Assembly: GCA_009746045.1 (NCBI GenBank)
Contig: RPFO01000050.1
Coordinates: 630,349 to 694,348 of the forward strand
Source: Mesostigma viride
Taxonomy: Eukaryota; Streptophyta; Mesostigmatophyceae; Mesostigmatales; Mesostigmataceae
Direction of reading: 5' to 3'
DNA length: 64,000 nt
The notes below the pieces were generated by a model. That model had not been told where the DNA came from, did no database searches, and saw nothing but the letters and a program-made list of their open reading frames with translations. The position numbers were made by a program, and so were the translations under genes. Below are positions 32,690 to 43,500 of the stretch, one piece after another (position 1 is the first letter of the stretch; each line of letters begins with the position of its first letter).

Positions 32690-34077
32690 CCTTAGTGCTC
32701 AAGGCAGCACTTGTGCCGGCAACTTGTTGGCTCAGCACAGTCCCAAATTGACAGGGACACGTGGCAGCCGACGACTCCAGCTCCAGGACTTGGCTCCAGG
32801 ACTGGGCTTGGACTTGGTGCATCTGGTGGCCTCCCCTCACCAGGAATTCCCCCCGCAGCAAAATCCAAAATGCTGGCGCCCGAGACGCGCCACGCCAAAC
32901 CCCCACTTGATTCTGGCCAGGGAGCGAAACCGTCACGCAGCAGGCTTGGTGACGTCTGCGTGTTGGCACTAGTAGGCCAAACGATGCCAGGCTGGGGAAG
33001 CTCTCCCAGCACGCCACGTAGGTTGACATCCATGGACAACGGCAAGCCAGGTGAGCTCGCCGCTGGAGGGGTCAGGGAAACTGGTGGAGCAGAGTCCACC
33101 TGATCTGGCACGAGAGGGCTATAAGTAGTACTGCCCGACGCAGAACTCCAGGAACCGTCCTCCCCGTGTGCCCCAACGACCGGTACTAAGCCGATCCCAT
33201 TCCTTGCCGTCCCCACCACGCCAAAATCCTGCACAATTGCAGGTTTGTCAGCGGAAAAACCGCCCTTGCCGCCACACGACAGTGGCGACGACACCGGGCG
33301 CAGCAAAGCGCCTCGGGAAGAAGCCTGCAGCCCCAAAGGCCGCGAAAAGCCAGGCAGAAAGCCCAGCGTCTTGGACATGGCCGCCACTGGCAGGCCAGCG
33401 CTCCACAGCGACCCCAACGGCCGCACGGTCGTGGCCGCCAGCGCCGCCTTCTTGTTGAGAGCAGGTAACACGTAGACGTTGTCCCTCTGCTCCATCTTGT
33501 GCGCCTTGTTGTCCACCACAGCGATTTCCTGGTTGAAATCCAGCTTGTGGCCAGCCTTCACGAGCGCTCCAACAGAGAGCACCCGAACGGGCAGCTCGGG
33601 GACCAGAAGGGCTCCATCCAGTCGGAGCTCGCTCCCCGGCAAATGCACAGAAACTGTGCCAACTCCAGCAGCTTGCAGGTCGCCGCCTGATCCGACGATC
33701 TGCCTGTTGTGGGGGATAAGTGACACGAAGTCAGAACGGCACGGGGACATGTGGCTGCTCGCAGCCGAGTCCAGCACCCAGTTGAGTTTGTCGCCCGTAT
33801 ACTGCGTGAGAGCAGCAGCCTCCAGCGGCGTCGACGGCGACTCCTCGGCGATGGTGACCATGCAGAAGCCAGGCGGCAGTTCAGCCGCCTCCTGAGTTGC
33901 GTTGGCAGCGGATCCAGCAGGTGCGTTGCGTCCCTTGCTCTGGTTCCCTCGGTTGCCGCCCTTGCCCCCCCTGTGCTGGTTGGGGTACCAGCGTGGGGCC
34001 TTCTCAGGATGCTCCTTCCAGCAGTCTTTGTCCTTGTGATTTGACAGGCCACAGTGACTGCATTTCTTGGTCCCCCC
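32690..34077 (-). CDS. C' nucleocapsid knuckle, protease and pre-integrase
   Basis: Continues Gag after M: CSHCGLSNHKDKDC knuckle, a Gly/Asn-rich basic linker, then the protease box WVLDSAASSHMSPC, IVGSGGDLQAAGVG and LLVPELPVRVLSVGALVK, then a Pro/Ser-rich tail ending at 32690. Knuckle and protease share one frame here, so in this family Gag and protease form a single polyprotein and the frame breaks in C are mutations. DSA replaces DSG at the active site, as in element B. Confidence 0.85.
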
Positions 34078-34861
34078 CATTACAATTCGTTCAAGTGGCC
34101 CGCCGGAGCGGCTGTACAATTTTTCCCAGTGAGCGCGCTGCCAAGTGTACTTGTGGGCAAATTTTTAGGTGCCCCGTCACTTCGAGGTACTAAAAATTAG
34201 GCTACGGTACGAATTCAGCGAATTTCAGCGAATTTTCAGTCGAACCAAAGGAAGTGACGCCAACTACCAAAAAGTTTCCGTTACGAATTTTCAGCCCAAC
34301 ACTCGCGCAAAATGAAGTGACGGCAACTACCAAAACTTTTCCGTTACGAATTTTCACTCCCACACGTTTGCACAAAAGACTTGACGGCAACTACCAAAAA
34401 GTTTCCGTTACGAATTTTCAGTCCCACACTTCGCGCAAATTTTAGTAGGGCTGCACGCAAGCTACCTTTCAAAATTTTGCGCTAGTATGGAACGCATTTC
34501 ATTCGTCTGGAGGAACGCTGCCCGCCAACTACCCCCGTTCAGAAAGTTCCGCCGAAATTTACCCGAGATTTGGAAATCTGAACGTCCGCGCAAATTTTAG
34601 TAGGGCTGCACGCAAGCTACCTTTCAAAATTTTGCGCAAGTATGGAACGCAATTCATTCGTCCGGAGGAATGCTGCTCGTCAACTGCCCCCGTTCAGAAA
34701 GTTGCGCCGAACTTTACTTGAGATTTGGAAATCTGAACGTGCGGTTGGAGTTTCGCGGGGAAACCCAAGTTCCCAAGTAATTCACCAATGACGCGCTTCG
34801 AACACTTGTCCGCTAAAACCTAAGCAGCCGCTCCGGCTGGCCACTTAAACGAAACTTGATG
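34078..34861. mobile_element. Element M: 784-bp TIR element (MITE-like) inside C' gag
   Basis: Ends are inverted repeats of ~37 bp with the shared core AAGTGGCC(C/A)GCCGGAGCGG. Left begins CATTACAATTCG at 34078; right ends CGAAACTTGATG at 34861. It is absent from the matching site in C (29448), which gives the empty site. Inside are ~65-bp copies of AAGTTTCCGTTACGAATTTTCA (split here: AAGTTTCCGTTACG + AATTTTCA) at about 34268, 34335 and 34400, and a ~152-bp duplication (34433-34590 and 34585-34741). No ORF. Target duplication not clear. Confidence 0.78.
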
Positions 34862-35545
34862 GTTCCCCTTGCTGTTGGTGTGGTAGGCCTGGCCAGTGCC
34901 AGCACTCTCCTTTTTCACCACAGCACGTCCCCCCTTGAGCAGATCCTCCGCCTCCATGAGTGCCCTCTTCACCACAGGTAGTGGGTCCTCCTCGTTGAAC
35001 CGTACAGACACCAGCGCAGGGCGGTACTCGTCTGTCAGTGCTCCCAGTAGAATGGCAGCAAAATCACGGTCCTGGATGACTCCCCCTGCAGCCTGGTAGT
35101 CAGCACGTAGAAGCTCCGCCCTCCTCACAAGCTGTTGCATGGTCTCGTTAGGAAGCTTCTGTAGGCGGTGCAGCTTGCTCCTCAGCTCAAACCTGTGACT
35201 CTTGGTTAGCCTGGTTTGCTCATAGTTCTCCATGAGACACTGCCATGCTTGGCTACCAGTTTTGTTGGCCACAGTGGCCATTAGGCGTGCAGCTTCACCT
35301 GTTAGACAGGTGAGCAAAGCTGCCCACAGGGCCTTATCAGCCCTGTCATTCTCCTCAGTACCCAGCAGGACAGCATCCAAACTGAAAAGACTGACAACAG
35401 CCAAAAACAAATTCTTCCACTCCTCCCACTTGCTGTAATCATCACCAGCTGCACCAACAAATTTCTTGCAGCTCTTGGCAACTGTTGAAACAAGAGAGGT
35501 GTAGTCAGGCTGTCTGGTAGCAGTTTGGGTGTCTTGATCCTCCAT
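34862..35545 (-). CDS. C' Gag, capsid part (interrupted by element M)
   Basis: ATG at 35545 (MEDQDTQTATRQPDYTSL). The open frame includes the whole copia capsid domain (WEEWKNLFLAVVSLFSLD, ETMQQLVRRAELLRADY, LTDEYRPALVSVRF) without the frameshift seen in C. The next exon-like part, with the zinc knuckle, lies beyond the 784-bp element M at 34078-34861. Confidence 0.87.
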
Positions 35546-35636
35546 GGTTGATCTGGGTCTGGGTGTTGTCTCTGGGGTAGTCAGATGAACGTCTCTGCTC
35601 CTCAAATGCAGGGTAGGCATCAAACCTCCGATACCA

Positions 35637-36544
35637 TGTTGAAAGAACTAATGGGTTTGCCTTCTACAATGCTTGTGATTGGAACCCAAATGTGCCTGTC
35701 CTTGCAGGTACAGGCTATGGAGGATGGAAGCAAAGAGACAGAGACTCAGTTTGAGGCAGAATGATAGTGAGGAGTACCTTAGGCAAGGCTCCTCAGTTGT
35801 TTTATTAACTCGAGGAAAAAACACAGGCAGAAAACTGGAATGACCTGATTGGCTGGCTAGGAATGTGCCTAGGAATATTCTCATGTAATACTCAGGCCAC
35901 CAATCAGGTTAGGTCAGTGTACAGGCTACCAATCAGATCTAGACAAGAATAAATCTTATCTTGTAACTGCTGTACAGTCTTATCTTGTAACTGATGTACA
36001 GCCTTAACTTGTAACTGCTGCACAGTAATCTAACTATTTAATAAAAGATCTCTCTATGTGTGATCTGATGATGATGAAGTAAATCTGGCGTGAACATATC
36101 AGCGCCACATCTGACATGCACAGTGTACATGTCAATCAGTCAGCTGTCCTGTCATAGATTCTCATCTGACATGTCATAGGTCAGCTGACATAGACAGATT
36201 TGTCAGCTGCCTATAAGGATCCACTTGGCATAGGTACTAATCCCTGATTACTAAAACTGGCCACAACTTTCTCATTTGTGGGCCAAATCCAACGGGATAA
36301 AGAACAGTGGCTCCTGTACAAGAGCCTCTATCTATCTAGCCAGGTCAGGTGGGTACAAATACAAGGACCATGTCCTTGACACCCCCCTTACAACACATGA
36401 CCTTGCTCTAGTGCTATCCTGTCAAGTATAACACTTAGAGGAAAAGCTCTCAGCCATAGCTAAGTCAAGCCTTGACCAAACATAGGACTCTAGAATTAAA
36501 TTCAGTACTCACTATCAAGGTGACATTTGGGTACAACCTTGACA
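35637..36544 (-). repeat. C' 5' LTR (908 bp)
   Basis: Same length and ends as the 3' copy, with the PBS (complement of 35625-35636) on its inner side and TSD CGCTC outside. Confidence 0.9.
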
Positions 36545-37391
36545 CGCTCCCTGGCCAGAATCAAGTGGGGGTTTGGCGTCAGTGGCGCGTCTCGGGCGCC
36601 AGCATTTTGGATTTTGCTGCGGGGGGAATTCCTGGTGAGGGGAGGCCACCAGATACACCAAGTCCAAGCCCAGTCCTGGAGCCAAGTCCTGGAGCTGGAG
36701 TCGTCGGCTGCCACGTGTCCCTGTCAATTTTGGGACTGTGCTGAGCCAACAAGTTGCCTGCACAAGTGCTGCCTTGAGCACTAAGGCGGTCGGTGCGGGA
36801 GCCCTGCTTCCGCTATTTTCATGGCGATTTTTGGGGATGCGCTATGGTCACGTTCGTTGGGAATTTGATAGCTAGCTTAACTATAAACCCCTATGATCTC
36901 AAGTCGCCACTGTTTTTCGTTCGTGAAAAATTGCTTTAGACACGAATATTTTGTGGTCTATTGTGCTGTTAGGTGCGGGGTCCTTCCGGCCTTATGCATC
37001 TCGCATAGTCTTGCTTTGTTTCTGCTAGACTTTTTCATAGCGCTTCGTCGGGATGCGTTATTTGAGTTCTAGACCACCTGTGTTCATCGTCCCCATGACG
37101 TTCTTCTACCAGCAATGGTATGTTTTCCAAGTTCTTTGTAATCTTGGTACGTTTGGCTAGCGCCGGTTTGCTGGCCATGTCTCCGTTCTTGCTGACCCTT
37201 TTTGTGGTCAATCTGCACGTTCATTTCATGTCGTGTGTGTTGCCCATTCTTAGGGCATACTTTCTCGTTGCATGCTAGGTTTGTTCATGCAGTTTGCGGT
37301 TGTGTCTTTTGTACATAGCCTGCGTTTGTGCTCCTGACTTTGTCGTCGCTTCATGTCCCGTTTTTAGTCGCTTTCAACTATCGTTGGTTAA
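36545..37391 (+). other. Element C body resumed (protease tail and non-coding interior)
   Basis: Starts with the CGCTC duplication and continues element C's frame for ~80 codons (GVVGCHVSLS), then non-coding DNA matching the complement of C' (about 32087-32950). Confidence 0.8.
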
Positions 37392-38738
37392 CCCATACTC
37401 CGTCAAGTGTATCCATTTGGATACACTTGCACCCCCCGCCACGTGGCAAAATATTGCGCGAGCGCCGCGCCATCGGGTACGGATGTAAGTGGTCAGGCAA
37501 CTCGGGACAGACCCAATGTGAACGTAAATGCATAGGTTGGTGGGATAATTGCGCCATAGCCACCTAAATACCACGTTGCCAGGCTGTGCATCACGTGACT
37601 TTTGCTAACATTTTTGACCGTTGCGCGCGCGGATAGCGAGATATGGCTGTCAACGTGCCATTTGGTGGAAATTTGGGGTTCCGCAGCTTGAAATGGGTCA
37701 GATGATGACCCCTGAACGATGATGCATTATGTTGGTTCGTCAAGAATTATCAGATTCACGGAACTGTGAAAATACGCAGTGGTTATTATCTCTGTCTTGG
37801 TCGCCACCATCAGAAGAGACGTCCCGTTTGGTATCGCCGGTTTCTTTTTGGTTTCTTGGTAGCTTCTTTCCGCCTGGGCCTTACATTGTTTTACGGAAGT
37901 CCGCTGCGCACCATCTGCGGGGAACGTCGACGCGTTAGACGTCATCTTTGCATAGATAAATCAACATGGTTATCATGACGGATGCATGGATAGAGCGGCT
38001 ATGGCTGCCTGTGCCACTAGCATCAGTATCCGGGACGTATGAGCATGTCGGCCAGCGGAACCCGGCCAGGTCGTGATCGAGGCAGGTGCGGCGATTCGTT
38101 TCCGTGTTGGTTGCATGGAAACTCGTACGTTCATACATGTCTGATGGTGGATATATGAGTGGTAATTGCAACTGCCTTCCATGCCTGCTCAAGGAGGGGT
38201 ATTAGCCATTATGTTGCACAGTTTGTGGCATTTCTTGGGGGATACCGTTCAGTGAGTGTCAGGTGGCTTCATATTTGTATTCCAGCATATTTGGCAGTCT
38301 ATTGTGGTCAATTATATTGCATCATTGTATGGCATGGCATAGTTGGCTGTTTGCGCGCGCGTAAGCCACACACGTAAACGCGGGCATGGTATGGGTCAAA
38401 TGGGCTATCCGGGTAGTTTGACCAAAGGAAAGCACCATTGGACTATCCAACTAAATTGTCCAATGTTGGGTTTGAGGTTTCTGACCCTCCCCTCAGTAGA
38501 AGGGGGGGGGGTATACTTTTTCTTGGCACAAAATGATCGTCTTTTGGCTCACTTTGACTGAAGGTATCATCCAAAGGACTAATAAGACTCATGATATTAT
38601 TGCATATTATGAAAGCCCTTGAAGTGTAGATACTCCTAGCATCTTGGTTGGGGGTATTTGGAGTTGTGGTCTATGAGTTATGATTTTTGGCAATTTTAGG
38701 GGTCTGAAAGTGCCAAAAATGGCCTGACGGAGTATGGG
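37392..38738. mobile_element. Element D: 1347-bp TIR transposon with TTAA target duplication (piggyBac/Kolobok-like, non-autonomous)
   Basis: CCCATACTCCGTCA at 37392 and its complement TGACGGAGTATGGG ending 38738 form a 14-bp perfect TIR. TTAA flanks both sides (37388-37391 and 38739-38742), and C' keeps the single TTAA at the matching site (about 32089). TTAA plus a CCC-start TIR fits piggyBac; Kolobok also uses TTAA. An internal hairpin lies at 37406 (GTGTATCC ... GGATACAC). No transposase ORF. Confidence 0.85.
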
Positions 38739-39138
38739 TTAATAAGAGCTGTCTTTTCAGTTCGTTCATGTTGGCTAATGCTAAGATCCATGACTATGTC
38801 GGTTTATGTTAGTTAATACCTGTGTGATTAAGGTGTGTAAGGACTACCTGTTCTGCTCCTTGTTCACTGTTGGTGCTCTGCCGTAGGTCGGATGCTTTAT
38901 GTCGTTAATCACATGTTTTATGCGTTAATCGTACATCATGTCCCCTGCATTGTCTAAGAGTTTGCCTGTGTTAAGAGCATTTTGTGTGTTTCTTCATGTT
39001 TTCAGGCAACGCTAGAGTGAGGGGGGTGTGATCCAAAGCGCATCTTCCCAACGAAGTTTTTTGACTTGGCAACACATGCTAGTTGCTGGGCGATGCGGCA
39101 ATCTTTCCTGCTGCTTTGGTTGGACACTCGTCTGCAAA
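38739..39138 (+). other. Element C body, last part before rearrangement junction
   Basis: Non-coding, matching the complement of C' (about 31700-32089). Identity stops at about 39138. Confidence 0.75.
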
Positions 39139-39256
39139 TTAATTATGTTATGTGGCACATTCTTATGTAGACACTTGGCATCTAGCTATTATGCCAGCTC
39201 TTTGTTTGGATCAAGTCTAGAATGTTCTAGGAATGTTCTAAGAATATGCCAGGAAT

Positions 39257-41243
39257 TAATTAATTAATTAATTAATTATCAACATCACTCCGTTGGGAGT
39301 AGATGTAGCACATAGCCCTGAGAAGGGGCATATGGCTTTTAATACATTCTAGGCTACTTCATGCAAGGGTGGGAATGTAAGCTACCCCTGCGCTAGGTGC
39401 ACCAGGGCACCCGCACCCTCATGGTCTATCACGCTATGCCCGGGTAAGGGGGGGAGCATGCCTGTGAGGGGGAAGATCATCATGGCTATACAAAAACTAG
39501 AGCGTGGCATCTCAGCAGAGATCAGCTCTCTGCATGGGCACAGCATTACTGAATAAAACTAGGCATCGTCTGGAGTGTGGCTCATCATAGGCACACATGG
39601 ACATGACTAAAAAGGCTAGGCCTAAGCTGGTATAGTGCCTGTAGTAGGCGGGCATGTACAAGGCCACTGTCTAACTATTCTACACTACTGCTGTATTCCC
39701 CTAGGCTGGGGCTGGAGTTGCTGGGGCCGCGGTGGTCGAGGGGGTCGCTTGCCAGGGCTTGTGGCCGACGTAGATGGCCGCCCCCTTCCAGTACACCGGC
39801 TGGCCCGCCTTGGTCTGCCGGAGCTGGGTGTAGGTCGGCCATAGCTCCCGTCGCCGTTGTTGCTGTGCCAGGGTCAAGTCGTCGTCCACGGTGAAGGGAG
39901 TATTCGCGAGCCGCTTGCGGCGTCTGAGAAACGAAATCTTGTCCGCTGGGCTATCAAAGATGAGAAGAAGCGGAGGCGCCCCTGCCTTACCCCGCGCGCG
40001 GGGGAGGCGGTGGGCGGTCAGCTTGATCTCACCAAGAAGGCCCATGCGTGCAAGGATTTTGCTCTCAAACGCACGTGCAAGCTTCTCGGAATTCTCACCT
40101 TCTTCCATGTCCAAGTTCTTGAGTATGGCGTTGAGGCTGCGCTTGGCGAGCTCGGCCTCCTCGCGGAGGTCAAGCGTCTGCCGCTGGAGCTGGGCTGCGA
40201 CGGCGGAGGTGGTGGAGGTGGTATGTTGCTTAAGCATGTCCGCCCAGGTCGTGATGGGAGGAGCATCGCCGGCCGGGCCAGCCGAGGCTGGCTTGGCGGC
40301 AATGTCCTTCACTGCCTGGGCGGTGAGGCCTGCCGTGTTCTGCAAGACCTCGATAGCGATTGCATTATCCTTGAGGCGCTGGTCGATGTCGCGGAGCTGG
40401 GCGGTGATGGAGTCGGTGGAGGCGGAGGGGGGGGGGGGTGGAGGCGAGGAGGGTGGCGGTGGCGGTGGGGATGGTGGGAAGCTCAGCAGCCAGCGTGCCA
40501 CCAATTGCCGCCACATCTGCGGCAAGAGGGGTCACGTGCTGCTCGAAAGCTTCCTTGAGGAGGGTGCGGATGGTGGCTTCGGTGGGGAAGGTGGAGGGGG
40601 GCGGTTTGGGAGCCCAGATCTCGGCTTCGGAGCGTCCAACAAGGGAGCAGAGGGCGAAGCGTTGGAGGTTGGGGCGACTCATGCGGGGAAGGACGGGGAG
40701 AGTCTCGGCGGGGTCGACAAGCTGGCCATTACCAGGCCCGCGGCCGCGGTTGTGGGACGTGAGGTACACGCACAGGGCTAGAAGCGAGGCGTGATTGCCG
40801 TGAAACACGTCTTCCATGAACCGACCGGGGCTGCGTTGCCAGAAGCCGGAGCTGTTGACGTCGAAGGAGGTCTCTTCCCAGGGCGGCTCAGCAGAGCGAC
40901 TGCGCTTAGGCTCAGGCGATGCAGATGGCGAGGCAAGCCCGGGAGGCTGGGCGAGCACCAGTGCACTACTAGTGTCACCGTTGCCATCTGGGCCGGTGGG
41001 CGAAGCTGCAGCCGAAGCTGCAGGCGTATTTGCATTGCCGAGCGCAGCCGCCAGGCTGCGTTGCGTCGAGAGACGTTTGCTCATCGTATATTGCGTAATA
41101 GCGTCGGAAAATTATATCAGCATGTGCGTCGTAGAAAGACGCATCGATTGTGATATTCACGGCTAAATTCGGTGCTCAAACGTGAAAGTTATGAGCTCCG
41201 CCGTCAGCCATGGCTATCTCGTGGCATAGCATGGCGAAACTCT
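39257..41243 (-). mobile_element. L1 copy 1: ORF1-only LINE-like retroposon, 1987 bp
   Basis: Flanked by a 10-bp duplication TGCCAGGAAT (39247-39256 and 41244-41253) inside the B-LTR fragment, whose other copies give the empty site. On the minus strand it runs from a 5' UTR (ATGGCTGACGGCGGAG, shared with copy 2) through one ORF to a ~400-bp 3' UTR. It ends with a small hairpin (ACTCC-CAAC-GGAGT) and a (TTAA)n tail at 39257-39277. No reverse transcriptase. Confidence 0.85.
39701..41084 (-). pseudogene. LINE ORF1-like protein of copy 1, frameshifted in a poly-G run
   Basis: Starts MSKRLSTQRSLAAALG at 41084. N-terminal Pro/Ala/Ser-rich region, then LQRFALCSLVGRSEAEIW. The frame breaks at a run of 12 G (40427-40438) and continues in the next frame. 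The C-terminal half has a coiled-coil segment (SITAQLRDIDQRLKDNAI), then an RRM/C-terminal-domain-like part (ILARMGLLGEIKLTAHRLP, PPLLLIFDSPADKISFL, VDDDLTLAQQQRRRELWP). This layout matches L1-type ORF1p RNA-binding proteins. The homopolymer break could be a sequencing error. Confidence 0.78.
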
Positions 41244-42236
41244 TGCCAGGAATATTCCTGGAATATACTGAGAATATGCTGGGAATATGCTAGGATTATG
41301 CTAGGATGTTTCTACAAGCTTCTGTGATGATGTCATTGCTGATGTCATCCTTCCTAGCCTAAAAGGTATAAAAGGAAACTGCCCCCTAAGGGCAGGTACC
41401 TCCATTAAACCTCCATTCAACCTCTATTCCTAACCTCTAAGCCTATGAAATAAAACTCTTTTTCTGGTCTCTCTTCCATTGTCTTCAAGCTCAGTCTTTC
41501 ATCACCTGAAGGTGAAAGGGTAGCAAGGCCAAGCAAAAGTGTCAAGGACATGGTCCTTGTATTTGTACCCACCTGACCTGGCTAGATAGATAGAGGCTCT
41601 TGTACAGGAGCCACTGTTCTTTATCCCGTTGGATTTGGCCCACAAATGAGAAAGTTGTGGCCAGTTTTAGTAATCAGGGATTAGTACCTATGCCAAGTGG
41701 ATCCTTATAGGCAGCTGACAAATCTGTCTATGTCAGCTGACCTATGACATGTCAGATGAGAATCTATGACAGGACAGCTGACTGATTGACATGTACACTG
41801 TGCATGTCAGATGTGGCGCTGATATGTTCACGCCAGATTTACTTCATCATCATCAGATCACACATAGAGAGATCTTTTATTAAATAGTTAGATTACTGTG
41901 CAGCAGTTACAAGATAAGGCTGTACAGCAGTTACAAGATAAGATTTATTCTTGTCGAGATCTGATTGGTAGCCTGTACACTGACCTAACCTGATTGGTGG
42001 CCTGAGTATTACATGAGAATATTCCTAGGCACATTCCTAGCCAGCCAATCAGGTCATTCCAGTTTTCTGCCTGTGTTTTTTCCTCGAGTTAATAAAACAA
42101 CTGAGGAGCCTTGCCTAAGGCACTCGATCTCACTATCATTCTGCCTCAAACTGAGTCTCTGTCTCTTTGAGGGGATTCATAAGTGTTTGCTCAATTTCAC
42201 AAGTCTTCAAATGAGTAAAAAAAAAATCTTTCAGAT

Positions 42237-43500
42237 CTGAGGGTACCTAAAGCTGGACTGTTGCAGGCAGCATGTAGACCATGAAAATAGACCACCCACA
42301 AAAATTGGGCTCATTCTGAGCTCAAATGGTGACATGTGACAGCATACATGTGCAGTTTTTCGTCATTTTCCCCCTTTACTTACATGAAACAAATATGAAT
42401 AGTGGACAAATGAACTCATTTCAGGCTGGATTCTTGCAGGCAGCATGTAGACCATGAAAATAGACCACCCACAAAAATTGGGCTCATTCTGAGCTCAAAT
42501 GGTGACATGTGACAGCATACATGTGCAGTTTTTCGTCATTTTCCCCCTTTTCTTACATGAAACAAATATGAATAGTGAACAAATGGACTCATATCAGGCT
42601 GGATTCTTGCAGGCAGCATGTAGACCGTGAAAATAGACCACCCACAAAATTTGGGCTCATTCTGAGCTCAAATGGTGACATGTGACAGCATACATGTGCA
42701 GTTTTTCGTCATTTTCCCCCTTTACTTACATGAAACAAATATGAATAGTGGACAAATGAACTCATTTCAGGCTGGATTCTTGCAGGCAGCATGTATACCA
42801 TGAAAATAGACCACCCACAAAAATTGGGCTCATTCTGAGCTCAAATGGTGACATGTGACAGCATACATGTGCAGTTTTTCGTCATTTTCCCCCTTTTCTT
42901 ACATGAAACAAATATGAATAGTAAACAAATGAACTCATATCAGGCTGGATTCTTGCAGGCAGCATTTATACCATGAAAATAGACCACCCACAAAAATTGG
43001 GCTCATTCTGAGCTCAAATGGTGACATGTGACAGCATACATGTGCAGTTTTTAGTCATTTTCCCCCTTTTCTTACATGAAACAAATATGAATAGTGAACA
43101 AATGAACTCATTTCAGGCTGGATTCTTGCAGGCAGCATCTAGACCATGAAAATAGACCACCCACAAAAATTGGGCTCATTCTGAGCTCAAATGGTGACAT
43201 GTGGCAGCATACATGTGCAGTTTTTCGTGATTTTCTCGGTTAACTTCCATGAAACAAATATGAATAGTGAACAAATGAACTCATATCAGGCTGGATTCTT
43301 GCAGGCAGCATTTATACCATGAAAATAGACCACCCACAAAAATTGGGCTCATTCTGAGCTCAAATGGTGACATGTGACAGCATACATGTGCAGTTTTTCG
43401 TCATTTTCTCGGTTATCTTACATGAAACAAATATGAATATTGAACAAATGAACTCAGATCAGGCTGGAAACTTGTAAGCAGCATGTAGACCATCAAACAG
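42237..43500. repeat. 173-bp tandem array, left side of T3
   Basis: GCAGGCAG-type anchors at 42263, 42436, 42609, 42782, 42955, 43128, 43301 and 43474 give an exact 173-bp period. The unit includes GACATGTGACAGCATACATG, with nested CATGTGACA palindromic words. Confidence 0.95.

Larger units (their letters stand above)
30604..36544 (-). mobile_element. Element C': intact-ended gag-protease copia element with extended 908-bp LTRs
   Basis: Minus orientation. 908-bp LTRs at 35637-36544 (5') and 30604-31511 (3') appear identical wherever compared. It is flanked by CGCTC (30599-30603 and 36545-36549) inside element C's protease frame. PBS lies at 35625-35636, and the polypurine tract GGGTAAGGGGGG (complement of 31512-31523) precedes the 3' LTR. 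The 4.1-kb interior encodes Gag and protease only; about 1.2 kb between protease and the 3' LTR is non-coding. It is therefore non-autonomous but very recently active. Confidence 0.92.
27925..39138 (+). mobile_element. Element C: gag-protease copia element, 3' end lost by rearrangement
   Basis: The 5' LTR (27925-28672), PBS and gag-protease are present. The body is opened by C' (30604-36544) and by D (37392-38738). The body is traceable by identity to the complement of C' until about 39138 (TGGACACTCG). It then switches abruptly to element B LTR sequence instead of running to its own polypurine tract and 3' LTR. Confidence 0.82.
39139..41539 (+). repeat. Duplicated fragment of element B LTR, split by a LINE
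   Basis: 39146-39256 and 41254-41539 together equal the second half of the B LTR, from TTAATTATGTTATGTGG to CCAAGCAAAAG. It is followed at 41540 by the C LTR exactly as at 27925. It therefore repeats the B/C junction and is not an independent insertion. Confidence 0.82.
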
